Shown here: positions 17,862-27,029 of the stretch, piece after piece
Position numbering within the stretch: position 1 is the first letter of the stretch
Layout of the letters: each line of letters starts with the position of its first letter
From: Salinibacterium sp.
Lineage (GTDB): Bacteria > Actinomycetota > Actinomycetes > Actinomycetales > Microbacteriaceae
Length of the DNA: 64,000 bases
Assembly (NCBI GenBank): GCA_019638845.1
Contig: JAHBSZ010000001.1
Span: 735,400 to 799,399 of the forward strand
Reading direction: 5' to 3'
Made by a program: the position numbers and the translations under genes
Notes under the pieces: generated by a model
What the model was told of the DNA's origin: nothing
Database searches by the model: none
The model's input: the letters and a program-made list of their open reading frames with translations, nothing else

Positions 17862-19244
17862 TCAGGCCCCGCCCCGGCCGTCCGTCGTGTTGAGGTGCGA
17901 CTGGGAGTCGCGGGACTGATCCAGCACTCCTCCGACCGTGTAGTAACGCTGCCCGGCGACCAGCAGTTCCTCAGCAGGGAACTTGGTAATGACCTCGCAG
18001 CCGTCCGCGGTCACGACGACTTCCTCTTCGATGCGCGCTGCGCCCCAGCCGTCCTTGGACGGCCAATAGGTCTCGAGAGCGAAGACCATTCCTTCGTGAA
18101 GCACCTCGGGGTGATCGATCGAGACGAGACGCGAGAAGATCGGCTTCTCCCAGATGGACAGCCCGACACCGTGGCCGTACTGCAGGGCGAAAGCAGCTTC
18201 CTCGTCTTCGAAGCCGAACTCTTGAGCCGTCGGCCAGACCTTGACGATGTCAGCTGTGGTCGCTCCGGGCTTCACGAGAGCGATCGCGCGGTCCATGTAC
18301 TCGCGGGCACGGGTGTACGCGTCACGCTGTGCAGAACTCGCCGAACCAACCGCGAAGGTGCGGTAGTAGCAGGTGCGGTAGCCGTTGAAGCTGTGCAGAA
18401 TGTCGAAGAATGCGGGGTCTCCCGGGCGGATGAGCCGGTCGGAGAAAACATGCGGATGCGGCGAGCACCGCTCCCCCGAGATCGCGTTGACGCCCTCGAC
18501 GTACTCAGACCCGAGGTCGTACAGGGTCTTTGCCACGAGCCCGACGGCCTCGTTCTCGCGGACGCCCGGCCGGAGGAAGCGGTAAAGCTCCTCGTACGCG
18601 GCATCCACCATCGATGCGGCCTGGGTGAGCAGGCGGATCTCATCGTGAGTCTTGATGCGGCGGGCCTCCATGAAGACCTGTTGGCCGTCGACGACCTGAA
18701 TTCCTTCGTTCTGCAGAGCGAACAGGATCGGAAGCTCAATGACATCGACGCCGAGCGGCTGGTTGGCGACGCCGAACTTCTCGAGTTCACGCTTGATCTT
18801 CGCGGCGACCTTGTCGGCGATCTCAGCGTCGGGGGTGAAAGCGCCACGCAACGTCGAGATGCCCGCGCGCGCACCGCTCTCGAGCCGGGGCCGGGTGGCA
18901 CCTTCGTGCGGCGCGCTGGGGTCGGCGTCCATCTCAGCCGTCGTCCGATCGAGCCACGGGTTGTACAGCTTGTGGTGTTTAGCGGCGGAGCCGAAGTCCC
19001 ATGAGATGGGGTCGGTGTTTCGGGTGAGAAGACTGAACCGAATCAGTTTGTCGACCGCCCATGTGCCGATGTGGGTCGAGGTCATGTAGCGGATGTTCGA
19101 AAAATCGAACGCCAGCAGCGCCCCGAGGTTCGAGATCTCGAGTTCGGCCTTGAGACGAGCGAGCCGTTCTGAGCGCAGGCGCTCGAAGTCGATTCTGGCC
19201 TCCCAGTCCACCGCGTTGGTGCCGGTCGTTCCGGTGCTCTTCAT
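17862..19244 (-). CDS. M24 (pita-bread fold) hydrolase, aminopeptidase P/creatinase/DddP-like, with an altered metal site
   Basis: A 460-residue protein with the two-domain layout of aminopeptidase P, creatinase, ectoine hydrolase and DMSP lyase DddP. The N-terminal domain has FDFSNIRYMTSTHIG, and the catalytic domain starts around residue 195. By motif alignment the five metal positions are D281, C292, H358 (YGHGVGLS), E391 (FALETYW) and E406 (ARIEEEV). The second aspartate of the canonical set is thus a cysteine. ATG 19244 has AGGAGG four to five bases upstream; the in-frame ATG at 19295 does not. The substrate is unknown; a small amide, amino acid derivative or DMSP-like compound fits the surrounding catabolic genes. 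Confidence 0.85.
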   Translation of the reverse strand: MKSTGTTGTNAVDWEARIDFERLRSERLARLKAELEISNLGALLAFDFSNIRYMTSTHIGTWAVDKLIRFSLLTRNTDPISWDFGSAAKHHKLYNPWLDRTTAEMDADPSAPHEGATRPRLESGARAGISTLRGAFTPDAEIADKVAAKIKRELEKFGVANQPLGVDVIELPILFALQNEGIQVVDGQQVFMEARRIKTHDEIRLLTQAASMVDAAYEELYRFLRPGVRENEAVGLVAKTLYDLGSEYVEGVNAISGERCSPHPHVFSDRLIRPGDPAFFDILHSFNGYRTCYYRTFAVGSASSAQRDAYTRAREYMDRAIALVKPGATTADIVKVWPTAQEFGFEDEEAAFALQYGHGVGLSIWEKPIFSRLVSIDHPEVLHEGMVFALETYWPSKDGWGAARIEEEVVVTADGCEVITKFPAEELLVAGQRYYTVGGVLDQSRDSQSHLNTTDGRGGA

Positions 19245-19460
19245 CGAGTCCTCCTCGTTCCGCCGTTCAGTGACACAAAATGCCATGTTTAGCATAGATT
19301 AACACTTGACCTCGCGCCAGACCGCACGAGGACTCTCCCGCCGAGCTGGCGGCGCAGCCGGGCAGGTAAGTCGCGTAATGATATCCTCGCCAACAAGTGG
19401 GGCACTCGCCCGCAATGGATCCGGGCCGGAGACAGCTCCGGCAGGACATCTGGAGGACCG

Positions 19461-20153
19461 ATGACGGCGGATATCGGCACTCGCCTCCGTGAAGCTCGGC
19501 TGAAACAAGGCCTCAGTCTTCGCAGTGTCGCGCAAGCCCTCGGCGTCTCGGCGAGCCTCATCTCGCAGGTGGAGACCGGAAAAACTCAACCCTCCGTCTC
19601 GACCCTCTACGCCCTCGTTACGCATCTTGGCATCTCGATCGACGATGTCATGGGAACGCCAGCACGAGCCGTGCCCGACGAGGCGGAAGCCGTTGCCATG
19701 CCGAACTACTCGAGCGCGCCTGCCGTGCAACGGGCGGCCGATAACCCGGTTCTTGAGATGGAGAATGGCGTGCGCTGGGAGCGACTGGCTGGCGAAAGTG
19801 GCCCCGCCGACGGCCTGCTCGTGAGCTACGACCCGGGCGCCTCGAGCTCGATAGAGGGAAAACTCATGCGTCACGCGGGCATCGAGTATGCCTACCTGAT
19901 CGAGGGCCAGCTCACCCTCCAGCTTGATTTCGACACGTACGTCCTGGAACCCGGCGACTCGATGCACTTCGACTCCGTGCGTCCACACCTGTATTCAAAC
20001 CGGGGCGACGTCGTCGCGCGAGGCGTGTGGTTCGTGTTCGGCCGCCGCCAGCAGAACCTCGAGATGCGGCCGGCCGCCGGCAATGATTCATCCCGCTCGA
20101 ATGCGCCACTCGCGTCGGCGGTCGACGTACTCCGGGCCATCGACGGACTCTAA
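19461..20153 (+). CDS. XRE family regulator with C-terminal cupin domain
   Basis: A 230-residue regulator with an HTH_3 DNA-binding domain at residues ~5-60 (GTRLREARLKQGLSLRSVAQ, GVSASLISQVETGKTQPS) and a cupin sensor at ~110-200 (GIEYAYLIEGQLTLQLDF and PGDSMHFDSVRPH). Regulators of this type usually sense a small catabolic substrate. It is divergent from the M24 gene and just upstream of the ABC transporter, so it probably controls one or both. Confidence 0.9.
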   Translation: MTADIGTRLREARLKQGLSLRSVAQALGVSASLISQVETGKTQPSVSTLYALVTHLGISIDDVMGTPARAVPDEAEAVAMPNYSSAPAVQRAADNPVLEMENGVRWERLAGESGPADGLLVSYDPGASSSIEGKLMRHAGIEYAYLIEGQLTLQLDFDTYVLEPGDSMHFDSVRPHLYSNRGDVVARGVWFVFGRRQQNLEMRPAAGNDSSRSNAPLASAVDVLRAIDGL

Positions 20154-20263
20154 GTCTCATCACGCGCCACGCGCGACGTGGTGTTGGGATGAACGCCTGC
20201 CGACCCCAGCGAGGCACTCCCGCGGGGATTTCTGCCGTTCCTGAACAAATATTTCACCTAGAG

Positions 20264-20279
20264 CACACGGTGTGTATAG
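20264..20279 (+). promoter_or_regulatory. Operator-like palindrome and -10 box of the ABC transporter operon
   Basis: CACACGGTGTG (20264-20274) is a perfect 11-bp palindrome that runs into the -10 hexamer TATAGT (20274-20279). A repressor bound here would block the promoter. The XRE-cupin regulator encoded immediately upstream is the likely candidate. Confidence 0.5.
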
Positions 20280-20352
20280 TGACACTGAAAGGCACCACCC
20301 GGTGATCGAAGTCGATCCCTGGTCCGTCAGCGGTTTCAAAGGAGAAATCACC

Positions 20353-21387
20353 ATGAGGCAATCACGGCCGGCGAATTTCCGTCGCCCCTTCGCGATCGGG
20401 GCGGCTGCGCTTGCAGCACTCACGCTCGCAGCATGCTCCACCCCGGCACCCAGCGACAGCGCCGCTCCGGCAGACGCTCCGCTGGAAGTCGCCTACATTT
20501 CGTTCGCGGTGGCCAACACCTACGACGAGCCGATGCTCGCCGCGGCCCAGAAGGTGGCAGACGATAACAACGTCAACCTCACCGTTTTCGACGGCAACCT
20601 CGACCCCGCTACACAGGCATCGCTCATCCAAGACGCGGTGGCGTCGGGCCAGTACGACGGCATCATCACCCAGCCGATCTACGGCCCCTCCATCCTCGAT
20701 GTCGTCAACCAGGCGATCGGCGCCGGTATCACGGTCGTCAACATCGACCAGATTCTCGGTTCAGACTTCACGACCGGCAAGTCACAGGTTGATGGGCTGT
20801 CGGCGAACGTCGTGTTCGTTCCCTCGGAGCTCGGTACGAAGTTCGGCGAGCAGACCGTTGCGGCCTGCGCATCGAAGAACCTCGACCCCTGCAACGTGGC
20901 CTACCTCCACGACGTCAAGGCCTCCGCAATCGGCGTAGCACTCTGGGACGGCTTCACGGCTGCCACCAAGGGATCCCCGGTTAAGGTCGTCGCCGAAGGC
21001 GAGACGTTCTACAACCCGGCTGCAGCCCAAACCGCTGTGTCGGACATCCTCACGGCGCACCCCGAGGTCAACCTCATCGCGACGTCCGACCAGGGCTTGC
21101 AAGGCGCCATCCTCGCCATCGACGCTGCCGGTACGCCGGTGAGCAACTTCCTCCTCGTCGGTTACGGTGGCTCGGAGTGGGGCCAGGGCAAGGTTGCTGA
21201 TGGCACGGTGTTCGCCGATGTCCTGCAGGCGCCCGCCACCGAAGGCAAGCTCGGTATGGAAGCCATGGTCGACGCTCTGCGTAACGGCAAGAACCACGGC
21301 GACGTCGACCCGTTCAAGGACTTCCCGAACAACGGCGTCATGACCAAGGAAACCGCTGGCCAGTTCACCGGCGAGTGGGCCGGATAA
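20353..21387 (+). CDS. Sugar-type ABC transporter substrate-binding lipoprotein (RbsB/periplasmic-binding-protein-like)
   Basis: A 344-residue secreted lipoprotein. The signal peptide ends with the lipobox LTLAAC, making Cys28 the acylated residue, followed by a flexible Ser/Pro/Ala stretch. The mature part is a type I periplasmic binding fold (VAYISFAVANTYDEPMLAA, ITQPIYGPSILDVVNQAI, LIATSDQGLQGAILAID). ATG 20353 has AAAGGAGAAATCACC upstream. It is the first gene of a binding protein-ATPase-permease operon. Members import sugars, nucleosides, autoinducer or other small polar molecules, and the ligand here is not evident. Confidence 0.92.
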   Translation: MRQSRPANFRRPFAIGAAALAALTLAACSTPAPSDSAAPADAPLEVAYISFAVANTYDEPMLAAAQKVADDNNVNLTVFDGNLDPATQASLIQDAVASGQYDGIITQPIYGPSILDVVNQAIGAGITVVNIDQILGSDFTTGKSQVDGLSANVVFVPSELGTKFGEQTVAACASKNLDPCNVAYLHDVKASAIGVALWDGFTAATKGSPVKVVAEGETFYNPAAAQTAVSDILTAHPEVNLIATSDQGLQGAILAIDAAGTPVSNFLLVGYGGSEWGQGKVADGTVFADVLQAPATEGKLGMEAMVDALRNGKNHGDVDPFKDFPNNGVMTKETAGQFTGEWAG

Positions 21388-21390
21388 TCA

Positions 21391-22917
21391 GTGCCAAACA
21401 CCGCATCATCCGACGCCCCGCAGCTCCTCGTTGAGCTGCGGGGCGTCGGCAAGACCTTTGGCGGGACATCGGTTCTTGACGACATCAATCTCGTATTCCA
21501 ACCCGGCGCTGTGCACGCTCTGGTCGGCGAAAACGGCGCAGGCAAATCGACACTGAGCAAGATCATCTCGGGCGTTTATAGCGCCGACTCCGGCACCCTC
21601 GTCGTCAACGGTGAGGAAGTGGATTTCGGCTCGCCCCGCGAAGCGCTCGACCGCGGCATCGCTACCATCGCGCAGGACCTTGCCCTCGTGCCTGCGCTCA
21701 CGGTCGCCGAGAACGTGTTCCTCGGGCGCGAGCCTCGCACCGGCGGGTTCCTCGATCGCAGAACGCTACGACGACAATTCGTCGATCTCGCTGAGGGCAC
21801 GGGCTTCGAGCTGAATCCCGACGCGAAGGTCGGTTCCCTCCGTACCGCCGACCAACAGAAGGTCGAGATCCTGCGAGCGTTGGCCCGCGGCGCGTCGTTC
21901 ATCATCATGGATGAGCCCACAGCCGCGCTCTCCGGCCACGACATGGAGCTGCTGCACGGGGTGGTGCGACGGCTCGCGGCATCCGGCCACACTGTTCTTC
22001 TGATCTCGCACTACCTCTCTGAAGTGCTCGAACTCAGCGACAACATCACCATCCTCCGCGACGGGCACCACATCCGCACTGGGCCCGCAGCAGCTGAGAC
22101 AGAGGCGACACTCATCGAAGGGATGCTCGGCCGCACCCTCGGATCAGTGTTCCCAGAGAATTCTCCCGCTGCGGCAGACGCTGCGGACGTGCTCGTCGTC
22201 ACCGACCTCATGGCGCCCGGAGTAAACGGAGTCTCACTGACGGTGCGCGCCGGCGAAATTGTCGGACTTGCTGGCCTCGTCGGCGCCGGGCGAAGTGAAA
22301 TCGCGCACGCCATCTACGGGGCCGTGCGCCGCGCGGGCGGAACGGTCGAGGTCGATGGCGTCGACAGTTCGTCGTCGATCCCCGCAGCTCTGCACAACGG
22401 CATTTTCCTCATTCCGGAGTCCCGCAAGGAGCAGGGCCTCGTGCTGAGCCGACCGATCCGCCAGAATGTGACGCTCTCGAACCTCCTCCAGGTGGCCACG
22501 GGGGGCTGGGTGCGGCCGACACGGGAGAAACTCGCGGCCCGCGACATGCTTGAACGCGTCACGGTCGCAGGCGACGATCGCAGGAATGTGTCCGCACTCT
22601 CCGGTGGCAACCAACAGAAGGTGTTGTTTGCCCGAGCGCTTCAGCGCTCACGCTCAGTGCTCATTGCCGATGAACCCACACGCGGTGTGGACGTCGGCTC
22701 CCGCCGAGCGATCTACGACCTGATCGTGGATCAGGCCGCAGCGGGAATTGGCGTGCTCGTGATTTCCTCCGATGTCGAGGAGATACTCGGGCTCGCTCAC
22801 CGGATCCTCGTGATCCGTAACGGACGCATCGTTGCCGAATTCGCCGGCGAAGACATGACCGAAGAGAACGTCCTTACCGCGGCCTTCGCGGATCCCATCA
22901 CGAAGGAGACCTCATGA
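21391..22917 (+). CDS. ABC transporter ATP-binding protein (RbsA type, two ATPase domains)
   Basis: A 508-residue tandem ATPase. The first domain has Walker A GENGAGKST and Walker B FIIMDEPTAALSG. Its signature is degenerate (LRTADQQKVEIL). The second domain has the usual altered Walker A GLVGAGRSE with an intact signature, LSGGNQQKV. This is the standard ribose-type pattern. The GTG start lies three bases after the binding-protein stop, and the 3' end overlaps the permease start by 4 bases. Confidence 0.94.
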   Translation: MPNTASSDAPQLLVELRGVGKTFGGTSVLDDINLVFQPGAVHALVGENGAGKSTLSKIISGVYSADSGTLVVNGEEVDFGSPREALDRGIATIAQDLALVPALTVAENVFLGREPRTGGFLDRRTLRRQFVDLAEGTGFELNPDAKVGSLRTADQQKVEILRALARGASFIIMDEPTAALSGHDMELLHGVVRRLAASGHTVLLISHYLSEVLELSDNITILRDGHHIRTGPAAAETEATLIEGMLGRTLGSVFPENSPAAADAADVLVVTDLMAPGVNGVSLTVRAGEIVGLAGLVGAGRSEIAHAIYGAVRRAGGTVEVDGVDSSSSIPAALHNGIFLIPESRKEQGLVLSRPIRQNVTLSNLLQVATGGWVRPTREKLAARDMLERVTVAGDDRRNVSALSGGNQQKVLFARALQRSRSVLIADEPTRGVDVGSRRAIYDLIVDQAAAGIGVLVISSDVEEILGLAHRILVIRNGRIVAEFAGEDMTEENVLTAAFADPITKETS

Positions 22918-23933
22918 CGAACACCACCCAAGTCGAGCCCTCGAGCGGGGTCACGTCGAGGCCGAACTTCCTTCGCCACATCCCATGGCGATCAATCGCC
23001 ATCGTGGTGCCCTTCCTCGCGGTCTTCATCGCTCTCTCCATTGGCAGCCCGGCATTCCTTTCGCCGCTCAACATTGGCAACGTCCTCGACCGGCAGAGCG
23101 GGATGCTCATCGTCGCCGCCGCGAGCACACTCGTGCTCATCGCCGGTGGGCTCGATCTCTCGGTCGGTGCGACGTACATGTTCACCGCGGTCATCTGCGG
23201 CACCATGATCGTCAAAGTCGGCGGCGTCGGGGGCGTTGCGCTTGGCATCATCGCCGGTGTCCTCGCGGGTCTCATCGTGGGCATCATCAACGGCGTGATC
23301 AGCACCTATCTCAAGATCAATCCGCTGATCGCGACACTGGCCATGAGTTTCATCATTCTCGGTGCAACCAAGCTGGTGTCTCAGTTCGGCAAGACGGGCG
23401 TCGGCCAGATCCGAGTGGACGTCGAAGAGTTCACGTGGCTCGCTAAAACCAAACCTCTCGGGGTCTCCCTGCCCATCTGGATTGCCTTTGTAGTGGTCGT
23501 CATTCTAGGAATCGTGCTCTGGCGAACCACATTCGGACGGTACGTATACGCAACGGGCGGTAACGCGGAGGCGGCTCGGCTCGCGGGCATCCGGGTCAAC
23601 CTCGTTCGCATCTCGACCTTCGCGCTCGCCGGGCTCGCCGCAGGGCTTGCCGGCGTGATCGACCTCGCGCGCACACCCTCGGTTCCGGAGAACGACTCGA
23701 TCGCCACCACCCTCACCTTCACGGTCCTCGCGGGAATCGTCGTCGGCGGAACATCGATTCTCGGCGGTGAGGGCGCTGTCTGGCGCACGGTCCTCGGCAT
23801 CCTCTTTATCGCAATGCTCTACAACGGCTTCACTTTGCTGAGAATCGACCCACTCTTCCAGGGCATCGCGCTCGGCGTGATCATCCTTCTGGCGGTTGGT
23901 TTTGACGCCTGGTCGAAGCTCCGCTCGCGGTAG
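22914..23933 (+). CDS. ABC transporter permease (RbsC type)
   Basis: A 339-residue membrane permease with about eight to ten hydrophobic segments and the BPD_transp_2 signatures LIAGGLDLSVGATYMF and LAGLAAGLAGVIDLART. A single permease gene implies a homodimer. It completes the binding protein-ATPase-permease operon (20353-23933), coupled by ATGA. It is followed one base later by an MFS gene that probably belongs to the same transcript. Confidence 0.94.
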   Translation: MTNTTQVEPSSGVTSRPNFLRHIPWRSIAIVVPFLAVFIALSIGSPAFLSPLNIGNVLDRQSGMLIVAAASTLVLIAGGLDLSVGATYMFTAVICGTMIVKVGGVGGVALGIIAGVLAGLIVGIINGVISTYLKINPLIATLAMSFIILGATKLVSQFGKTGVGQIRVDVEEFTWLAKTKPLGVSLPIWIAFVVVVILGIVLWRTTFGRYVYATGGNAEAARLAGIRVNLVRISTFALAGLAAGLAGVIDLARTPSVPENDSIATTLTFTVLAGIVVGGTSILGGEGAVWRTVLGILFIAMLYNGFTLLRIDPLFQGIALGVIILLAVGFDAWSKLRSR

Positions 23934-23934
23934 C

Positions 23935-25119
23935 GTGCACACCGATCCCGAGACGTCTACCGGATGGGCCGGGCGCGTCGCCGCGATGGCGATTATCGCC
24001 GCGGTCGGCGTCTCGATAATCTACGTTCCGCAACCCATCCAGACTCTGGCCGCCGACGAACTCGGGGTGCCCCTCGCTCAGTCGTCGGCTGCGACGGTCG
24101 CAGTCCAAGCCGGATACGCGATCGGGGTCGTGTTCCTGGTCTCCCTCGGGGATCGGCTGATCCCACGGCGGCAGGTGTCAATCCAGCTCACCGCGACGGC
24201 AGCCGCGATCCTCATCGCGGCAGTGGCGCAGGATTTCACCATCTTCACCGTCATGATGTTTGTCGCCGGGGCTGCAGCGACCGTCGGACAAATACTGGTG
24301 TCGGCGGCACTGCGCCTCGCCCCACCGGAAGTGCGCGCCCACACGGCCGCCGTGCTGCTCGGCTCATTCCTGATCGGACTTTTCACCGTGCGCACCGTGC
24401 TCGGAACGTTCGCGGAGGTACTTGGCTGGCGCACTGTGCTCGTGGGTGCGGCGGGTCTCGTCGTCGCCTGCATCCCGCTGACCCTGCGTTTCGCGCCGAG
24501 ATCGAGGCCGCCCGGCGCGGCCAGCTACCTCGCCATCATCGCTTCGATTCCGGGAATTATCGCCGCGTCACGCGCGGTCAGGCTGCTGACGATCACGCAC
24601 GCACTGGGGTTCTCGGCGTTCATTTCCGTCTGGTCGATGGTCACTCTGTACGGCGTCACCGAGCTGGGGCTCACGGTGACACAAACGGCAGCCGTCGGCA
24701 TCGCGGGCCTTCTCGGCGGTGCTGCGACGATCGCCTCCGCTCGACTGCAGGGAGTACTCGGCACTAGGCGGGCGCTGCCGATCTCGCTCGGTGCACTTAT
24801 CGTCGGATGCGTCGGAATCGCAGCATTCACGCACAGCGTGCCAGTCGTACTCGTCGGCCTCTTTCTCGTCTCCTTCGGTATGAGCAGCTCGCAGGTCTCC
24901 AGCCAAGCGAACGCACTCGCGTCCGTCGAACCGGCCGAGTCGGGGCGCGCCAACACCGTGTTCATGGCCACGACCTTTTTCGCCGGTGCGGGCGCGACAG
25001 CGATCGCAGACATGGTGATGCGGTGGGCGGGCTACGCCGGGGTCGGAGTGTTCGCGCTCATCCTGGCGCTCGGGTCGATGACGATGGCCCTAATCGCCGC
25101 CGGACGCAAGACCGTCTGA
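23935..25119 (+). CDS. MFS transporter
   Basis: A 394-residue major facilitator with about twelve predicted membrane helices. The loop SLGDRLIPRRQ after helix 2 fits the MFS motif A pattern (G-x3-D-R). GTG 23935 is two bases after the permease stop; an upstream in-frame ATG lies inside the permease gene. Lying at the end of an import operon, it may export a product or toxic intermediate of the pathway. This is inference from position only. Confidence 0.85.
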   Translation: MHTDPETSTGWAGRVAAMAIIAAVGVSIIYVPQPIQTLAADELGVPLAQSSAATVAVQAGYAIGVVFLVSLGDRLIPRRQVSIQLTATAAAILIAAVAQDFTIFTVMMFVAGAAATVGQILVSAALRLAPPEVRAHTAAVLLGSFLIGLFTVRTVLGTFAEVLGWRTVLVGAAGLVVACIPLTLRFAPRSRPPGAASYLAIIASIPGIIAASRAVRLLTITHALGFSAFISVWSMVTLYGVTELGLTVTQTAAVGIAGLLGGAATIASARLQGVLGTRRALPISLGALIVGCVGIAAFTHSVPVVLVGLFLVSFGMSSSQVSSQANALASVEPAESGRANTVFMATTFFAGAGATAIADMVMRWAGYAGVGVFALILALGSMTMALIAAGRKTV

Positions 25120-25136
25120 CCCCTCGATCGATCAGA

Positions 25137-25841
25137 TCAGGTGGTGCGCCAACCGCGATCGACATTGAGGCTCATCGCTGAAACGCCACGGTTGTCGAGG
25201 AGGAAACGAGTCGCCCCGACGACATCGACCATCGTCGCCAGAGCGCCACCGGGCGTTCTCGACGTATAGCCGTCGAGCACGCCTGCGGGCTTGTTCGCCC
25301 AGAACGGGCTATCGCCGATAATCCCGGGGTGAATCCCATTGACGCGGATCGGAGCGAGTTCCAGCGCGAGAGTCTGGATGAGGCCTTCGACTCCCCCATT
25401 GATCGTCGATACCGTCGTCGATCCCGGGTATGGGGCATCCTTGGCACGACCGCCAAAGAGCACGATGCCCGAGTCGACTGTCGCTTCCATCCGATCGATG
25501 AGGGTATGCACCACTTCCGTATATCCGACGAGCTTCAGGGTGACCAGCCGGATCGCCCGAGCAATGTTGTAGTCACGCACCGTGTTCGCGTCGCGCTCGA
25601 TCGCCGCGAGTACTAGCCCGTTGATCTGGCCAACACTCGCGAGGCTCTCCTTGATCGATTCCGGCTCCGAAAGATCGACTGCCAAACCGGAGGCGCCATC
25701 ACCGAGCGTTGCTGCGATTGCCTTCGCATTCTCAAGATCCCGGCCGGTGAGCACGACATTCTCTCCCCTGGCGATCGCATCCTTGGCGATCTCGAGGCCT
25801 ATTCCACTAGTCCCCCCGATGACAACGATGGTGCGGGTCAT
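25137..25841 (-). CDS. SDR family protein lacking the catalytic Tyr-x3-Lys
   Basis: A 234-residue short-chain dehydrogenase/reductase-like protein. The cofactor motif is clear (VVIGGTSGIGLEIA, followed by TGRDLENAKAI), and the helix VEGLIQTLALELAPIRVNGI aligns with the usual post-active-site helix. At the catalytic position the sequence is VSTINGGVEGL, so the Tyr and Lys of Y-x3-K are Val and Asn. It may bind NAD(P) without normal SDR chemistry. ATG 25841 overlaps the bicupin stop (ATGA), so the two are coupled. Confidence 0.85.
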   Translation of the reverse strand: MTRTIVVIGGTSGIGLEIAKDAIARGENVVLTGRDLENAKAIAATLGDGASGLAVDLSEPESIKESLASVGQINGLVLAAIERDANTVRDYNIARAIRLVTLKLVGYTEVVHTLIDRMEATVDSGIVLFGGRAKDAPYPGSTTVSTINGGVEGLIQTLALELAPIRVNGIHPGIIGDSPFWANKPAGVLDGYTSRTPGGALATMVDVVGATRFLLDNRGVSAMSLNVDRGWRTT

Positions 25842-26734
25842 GTGGTTTCCTCCAACTTGTCGGTGAGATAGGTCCAGTCGCGTGCGAATCGGTAAGCGTG
25901 GCGCGCGGGCATCTGGGGCGACTGTGTCTCCAGCCAGCGCACCGGAGCACCGGTCGCCGCGAACGAATGAATGCAGCCCACCCCGGCCCAGGCGATGTCG
26001 CCCGGCTTCAACCTGAACTGTTGGCCGTCAAAGGTGGCGTCGACTTCCCCTTCGGTGATGAGGTACGCCTCTTCGAGGGGATGATCGTGGGGACCGGCGA
26101 CGCCGTCCGGCTCGTATTGCACCATGAACATGGTCGACAGCACTGATCCGAGATCGGAGTCGACCATCATCTTGAGGGAGATGCCACTGTACACCAGCAG
26201 AGCGGTGCGCATACTCGCCGACTGCGCGAGGTTCTTCTGGGACTGTTGCGACGGATCCATCTGCTGAGCCGTGATCGCGCCGAATGAGCGCGTGCGCGGG
26301 TCTCGGGCATCCACTCGAATGGGCGCACCTGCGGGAATCTCGGGCACCCGATAGGTGTCATAGCCGTGAGCCGCACGGGGAACCGGGCTGAAGATGTCGG
26401 ACCACACTGCATCCGCGTCGCCGACGCCGTGCCAGGAGTGCGGCACCCCGACCGGGATCACTCCGTAGTCGCCCGCGACCAAGTGCACTGTCGCCTCGGG
26501 TGTGACCAAGATGACTGACCCCTCGAGCATGTGAAAGCTCTCCTCGAAGGAGTGCACGTGGGTCGGCACCGACCCGGTTGGCGCGAGCTTCGAGATACCG
26601 AATCCGGTGTGCACCGAGCCGTCATCCTCGGTCACCGCGGCCCAGCGCCGGAGTCCGTCGGATCCCGGGGCAAGCTCACCGGGCTGGTCATAGTGCGCTT
26701 CGTCACCCTTGCGCACGACAAATCGGGCATTCAT
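25838..26734 (-). CDS. Two-domain cupin (bicupin) protein
   Basis: A 298-residue protein with two cupin barrels. In domain 1 the ligand-like segment is PTHVHSFEESFHMLEGSV with a later GVPHSWHG. In domain 2 it is GPHDHPLEEAYLITEGEV with GCIHSF. Both modules keep the His/His/Glu/His set expected for a metal. Bicupins include ureidoglycine aminohydrolases, oxalate decarboxylases and gentisate-type dioxygenases, and the activity here is unresolved. ATG 26734 is preferred because GAGGA lies just upstream. It is the first gene of a two-gene operon with the SDR. Confidence 0.85.
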   Translation of the reverse strand: MNARFVVRKGDEAHYDQPGELAPGSDGLRRWAAVTEDDGSVHTGFGISKLAPTGSVPTHVHSFEESFHMLEGSVILVTPEATVHLVAGDYGVIPVGVPHSWHGVGDADAVWSDIFSPVPRAAHGYDTYRVPEIPAGAPIRVDARDPRTRSFGAITAQQMDPSQQSQKNLAQSASMRTALLVYSGISLKMMVDSDLGSVLSTMFMVQYEPDGVAGPHDHPLEEAYLITEGEVDATFDGQQFRLKPGDIAWAGVGCIHSFAATGAPVRWLETQSPQMPARHAYRFARDWTYLTDKLEETT

Positions 26735-27029
26735 GTGGATCCTCAACTAGGTTCGCGGGCCGCGATGGACATCACCGTTCATTCGCACTTAACGCAGGCT
26801 AGAGGGGAACAAGTCCGCAGTCAAGCTGGTCTGTGCGGTCCATTGACAGCCCGCTGATCGCCGCAAACGTGAGCTTCGAGCGAAGTGGTACTGGACAGAC
26901 GTGTGCAGCAGTGCTTAACCTATCTGGGAGACGCCGATTCGACCTGTAGCGCCCGCAAAGCGCGGATCAATCGGTGGCGAGCTCATTACGAGCGCGACTG
27001 ACCGCATATCAAGGAGGATGAGCGTCACA
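26735..27029. other. Divergent intergenic region between bicupin and amidohydrolase
   Basis: 295 bases without a convincing gene. It contains a TTGACA hexamer at 26842-26847 without a clear -10 box at the right spacing, and the strong AAGGAGG at 27011-27017 that serves the amidohydrolase. I see no palindrome strong enough to name as an operator. Confidence 0.5.
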
